Assembly: GCA_911728455.2 (NCBI GenBank)
Contig: OU452233.1
Location: forward strand, 14,699,214 to 14,763,213
DNA: 64,000 nt
Reading direction: 5' to 3'
Origin: Marthasterias glacialis
Taxonomy: Eukaryota; Echinodermata; Asteroidea; Forcipulatida; Asteriidae
The position numbers and the translations under genes were made by a program. Within the stretch, counting starts at the first letter, position 1, and every line of letters starts with the position of its first letter. Below, in pieces: positions 60,287 through 64,000 of this stretch. Under the pieces are notes generated by a model. It did no database searches. It saw nothing but the letters and a program-made list of their open reading frames with translations, and was not told the origin of the DNA.

Positions 60287-63200
60287 GCGGCCTTGGCTCT
60301 TGTTGACGTACACACAGCATGGCCGTATGAACTGGACATCATCGGGGTGTCCTTACTCCGGGGTCCCTGCCATCCTCCCTGTTTACTTGGCAGCCCCAAG
60401 ACCAACATTTTCGGATAGCCCATGAACAGGGCTTTCCAACCGTGTCAGACTTGTCAGTTTCCCGCCAATACTTTGGGAGATAGAGCCGTTGCTAAGTCTT
60501 GTTTTCACTCTGTTACAGCTTCGTGTACAAAAGTGCCATTAGACAGGCGTTTGAAGCGCATTCGGAGCAACCCCGCTCCCTGGTGATTTTAAGGCGGAAG
60601 ATGGCCCTGGCTTGCCGGGAAAACCAGATTTTCGGATGCAGGACTATGGCAGCTAACTGCAGGTACAAGAAATTTCTCTCTAGCCCCATTATATCTGGAG
60701 TTATTGGCCGTGGCGCTGCCGACTTCTGTTTTCGGCATTTTTTTTTGCTGGCTTCGGTCCAGCACACACGTAGCGGCCTTGGCTATTGTTGACGTACACA
60801 CAGCATGGCCGTATGAACTGGACATCCTCGGGGTGTCCTCACTCCGCGGTCCCTGGCATCCTCCCTGTTTATTCGGCATCCCCAAGACCAACTTTTTCGA
60901 AAAGCCCATGAACAGGGCTTTTCAACCGTGTCAGACTTGTCAGTTTCCCGCCAATACTTTGGGAGATAGAGCCGTTGCTAAGTCTTGTTTTCACTCTGTT
61001 ACAGCTTCGTGTACAAAAGTGCCATTAGACAGGCGTTTGAAGCGCATTCGGAGCATCCCCGCTCCCTGGTGATTTCAAGGCGGAAGATGGCCCTGGCTGG
61101 CCGGGAAAAGCCGATTTTCGGATGCAGGACTATGGCAGCTAACTGCAGGTACAAGAAATTTCTGTCTAGCCCCATTATATCTGGAGTTATTGGTCGTGGC
61201 GCTGCCGACTTCTGTTTTCGGCATTTTTTTTGGCTGGCTTTGGTCCAGCACACACGTAGCGGCCTTGGCTCCTGTTGACGTACACACAGCATGGCCGTAT
61301 GAACTGGACATCCTCGGGGTGTCCTCACTCCGGGGTCACTGGCATCCTCCCTGTTTATCCGGCAGCCCCAAGACCGACATTTTTGGATAGCCCATGAAGA
61401 GGGCTTTCCAACCATGTCAGACTTATCGGTTTCCCGCCAATACTTTGGGAGATAGAGCCGTTGCTAAGTCTTGCTTTCACTCTGTTACAGCTTCGTGTAC
61501 AAAAGTGCCTTTAGACAGGCGTTTGAAGCGCATTCGGAGCAACCCCGCTCCCTGGTGATTTCAAGGCAAAAGATGGCCCCGGCTGGCCGGGAAAACCCGA
61601 TTTTTGGATGTAGGACTATGGCAGCTAACTGCAGGTACAAGAAATTTCTCTCTAGCCCCATTATATCTGGAGTTATTGGCCGTGGCGCTGCCGACTTCTG
61701 TTTTCGGCATTTTTTTTGCTGCTTCGGTCCAGCACACACGTAGCGGCCTTGGCTATTGTTGACGTACACACAGCATGGCCGTATGAACTGGACATCCTCG
61801 GGGTGTCCTCACTCTGCGGTCCCTGGCATCCTCCCTGTTTACTCGGCAGCCCCAAGACCAACATTTTCGGAAAGCCCACGAACAGGGCTTTTTAACCGTG
61901 TCAGACTTGTCAGTTCCCGCCAATACTTTGGGAGATAGAGCCGTTGCTAAGTCTTGTTTTCAATCTGTTACAGCTTCGTGTACAAAAGTGCCATTAGACA
62001 GGCGTTTGAAGCGCATTCGGAGCATCCCCGCTCCCTGGTGATTTCAAGGCGGAAGATGGCCCTGGCTGGCCGGGAAACCGAGATTCTCGGATGCAGGACT
62101 ATGGCAGCTAACTGCAGGTACAAGAAATTTCTCTCTAGCCCCATTATATCTGGAGTTATTGGCCGTGGCGCTGCCGACTTCTGTTTTCGGCATTTTTTTT
62201 TGCTGGCTTCGGTCCAGCACACACGTAGCGGCCTTGGCTATTGTTGACGTACACACAGCATGGCCGTATGAACTGGACATCCTCGGGGTGTCCTCACTCT
62301 GCGGTCCCTGCCATCCTCCCTGTTTACTCGGCATCCCCAAGACCAACATTTTCGGAAAGCCCATGAACAGGGCTTTCCAACCGTGTTAGACTTGTCAGTT
62401 TCCCGCCAATACTTTGTGAGAAAGAGCCGTTGCTAAGTCTTGTTTTCACTCTGTTACAGCTTCGTGTACAAAAGTGCCATTAGACAGGCGTTTGAAGCGC
62501 GTTCGGAGCATCCCCGCTCCCTGGTGATTTCAAGGTGGAAGATGGCCCTGGCTTGCCGGGAAAACTCGATTTTCGGATGCAGGACTATGGCAGCTAACTG
62601 CAGGTACAAGAAATTTCTCTGTAGCCCCATTATATCTGGAGTTATTGGCCGTGGCGCTTCCGACTTCTGTTTTCGGCATTTTTTTTTTGCTGCTTCGGTC
62701 CAGCACACACGTAGCGGCCGTGGCTATTGTTGACGTACACACAGCATGGCCGTATGAACTGGACATCCTCGGGGTGTCCTCAGTCCGCAGTCCCTGGCAT
62801 CCTCCCGGTTTACTCGGCAGCCCCAAACCAACATTTTCGGAAAGCCCATGAACAGGGCTTTCCAACCGTGTCAAACTTGTCAGTTTCCCGCCAATACTTT
62901 GGGAGATAGAGCCGTTGCTAAGTCTTGTTTTCACTCTGTTACAGCTTCGTGTACAAAAGTGCCATTAGACAGGCGTTTGAAGCGCATTCGGAGCATCCCC
63001 GCTCCCTGGTGATTTCAAGGCAGAAGATGGCCCTGGCTTGCCGGGAAAACCAGATTTTCGGATGCAGGACTATGGCAGCTAACTGCAGGTACGAGAAATT
63101 TCTCTGTAGCCCCATTATATCTGGAGTTATTGGCTGTGGCGCTGCCGACTTCTGTTTTCGGCATTTATTTTTTGCTGGCTTCGGTCCAGCACACACGTAG

Positions 63201-64000
63201 CGGCCTTGGCTATTGTTGACGTACACACAGCATGGCCGTATGAACTGGACATCATCGGGGTGTCCTTACTCCGGGGTCCCTGGCATCCTCCCTGTTTATC
63301 CAGCAGCCCCAAGACCAACATTTTCGGAAAGCCCATGAACAGGGCTTTCTAACCGTGTCAGACTTGTCAGTTTCCCGCCAATACTTTGGGAGATAGAGCC
63401 GTTGCTAAGTCTTGTTTTCACTCTGTTACAGCTTTGTGTACAAAAGTGCCATTAGACAGGCGTTTGAAGCGCATTCGGAGCAACCCCGCTCCCTGGTGAT
63501 TTTAAGGCGGAAGATGGCACTGGCTTGCCGGGAAAACCAGATTTTCGGATGCAGGACTATGGCAGCTAACTGCAGGTACAAGAAATTTCTCTGTAGCCCC
63601 ATTATATCTGGAGTTATTGGCCGTGGCGCTGCCGACTTCTGTTTTCGGCATTTCTTTTTTGCTGGCTTCGGTCCAGCACACACGTAGCGGCCTTGGCTAT
63701 TGTTGACGTACACACAGCATGGCCGTATGAACTGGACATCATCGGGGTGTCCTTACTCCGGGGTCCCTGGCATCCTCCCTGTTTTACCGGCAGCCCCAAG
63801 ACCAACATTTTGGGATAGCCCATGAACAGGGCTTTCTAATAGTGTCAGATTTGTCAGTTTCCCGCTAATACTTTGGGAGATAGAGCCGTTGCTAAGTCTT
63901 GTTTTCACTCTGTTACAGCTTCGTGTACAAAAGTGCCATTAGACAGGCGTTTGAAGCGCATTCGGAGCAACCCCGCTCCCTGGTGATTTCAAGGCGGAAG
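60287..64000 (+). repeat. Monomers 125-132 (last one cut by the window)
   Basis: Monomer starts: 60287, 60773, 61259, 61743, 62228, 62714, 63200, 63687. These carry more single-copy changes than most: CACGAACAGGG and a 1-base loss giving CAGTTCCCGCC (about 61877-61917), GAAACCGAGATTCTCGG (about 62075), TTTGTGAGAAAGAGCC (about 62414), CCCCAAACCAAC with a 1-base loss (about 62822) and GCTTTGTGTAC (about 63432). The final monomer is present for 314 bp. Nothing but satellite is seen up to the window end. Confidence 0.95.

Larger units (their letters stand above)
1..64000 (+). repeat. Satellite array, about 131.6 tandem copies of a 486-bp monomer
   Basis: The sequence GCGGCCTTGGCTATTGTTGA (or a close variant) returns every 482-490 bp from base 1 to 63687. 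That gives 131 complete monomers and a final partial one of 314 bp, all on the same strand. Mean spacing is (63687-1)/131 = 486.15 bp. Length changes come almost entirely from a T-run near the monomer end and a few 1-3 base indels. Monomers differ by scattered diagnostic substitutions that recur in combinations, so the array is a mosaic of subfamilies rather than independent decay. A PstI site (CTGCAG) lies at monomer position 371-376 in nearly every copy (lost at about 37795), so a PstI digest should give a 486-bp ladder. I do not recognise the family. Chromosomal role (centromere, heterochromatin, sex chromosome) is inference from size and organisation only. Confidence 0.99.

Noticed and set aside
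7..64000. Hundreds of 60-190 codon open frames on both strands
   Set aside because: They are the same few frames of one repeated monomer. They overlap each other on both strands, shift with T-run length, and match no protein family I recognise.
1..64000. CRISPR array
   Set aside because: The whole 486-bp unit repeats with no short-repeat and unique-spacer pattern.
1..64000. rDNA, tRNA, 5S or snRNA gene cluster
   Set aside because: No conserved rRNA or tRNA segment is recognisable. GGCTTCGGTCC only loosely resembles a Pol III B box, lies after the T-run, and has no A box at a proper distance.
1..64000. Transposon or LTR origin of the monomer
   Set aside because: No terminal repeats, target-site duplications, integrase or reverse transcriptase motifs are visible. 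An ancient origin from an element cannot be excluded without a database search.
1..64000. Bacterial, plasmid or phage origin
   Set aside because: There are no genes with ribosome-binding sites, no operons and no replication genes; 64 kb of higher-order satellite is typical of eukaryotes.

Overview
The whole 64 kb window is one uninterrupted tandem repeat (satellite DNA) array. It holds about 131.6 head-to-tail copies of a monomer averaging 486.15 bp (observed 482-490 bp), all in the same orientation. Monomer 1 begins at base 1 in the phase used here (start at GCGGCCTTGG) and the last, cut, monomer begins at 63687. I found no unique flanking sequence, protein-coding gene, rRNA, tRNA, transposon insertion, inversion or CRISPR array. 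The many open reading frames on both strands are the same few frames of the monomer repeated about 131 times.

The array suggests a eukaryotic chromosome (centromeric, pericentromeric or other heterochromatic satellite, or a sex- or accessory-chromosome amplicon). I do not recognise the family and cannot name the species. G+C is about 51.5 % (247 of 480 bases counted in one monomer). CpG is hardly depleted (25 CpG in 480 bases, observed/expected about 0.8), which is unusual for a heavily methylated vertebrate satellite.

Layout: 1-6322 holds monomers 1-13, with an 8-monomer-spaced copy (1-1348 and 3890-5237) and a 973-bp dimer duplication. 6323-12144 is a mosaic with a five-monomer (2427 bp) repeat and an exact monomer duplication. 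12145-14299 leads into two 8-monomer higher-order repeats of 3889 bp (about 14300-18188 and 18189-22077) differing at about nine bases. 22078-26888 contains a 4-monomer (1943 bp) duplication. 26889-39368 is a more mixed region with shorter duplications. 39369-47645 is a period-three (about 1461 bp) higher-order repeat. 47646-56400 is mixed with two single-monomer duplications. 56401-60286 is a second, different period-three repeat (1457 bp). 60287-64000 is mixed and runs off the window.

Within each monomer (coordinates from GCGGCC = 1) I see a 9-bp-stem hairpin at 127-151, a branch-point-like CTAA at 206-209, a polypyrimidine tract ending in ACAG at 232, a 144-bp exon-like segment at 233-376 bounded by CAG|GT, a second hairpin at 431-451, and a T-rich run just after it. 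The exon-like block is the most interesting unexplained structure. It is phase-symmetric and open in one frame in all but about 14 of the 131 copies, but this could be chance plus shared descent. The array looks like the product of repeated unequal exchange, with at least one breakpoint mapped to a conserved 26-bp interval just before that block.
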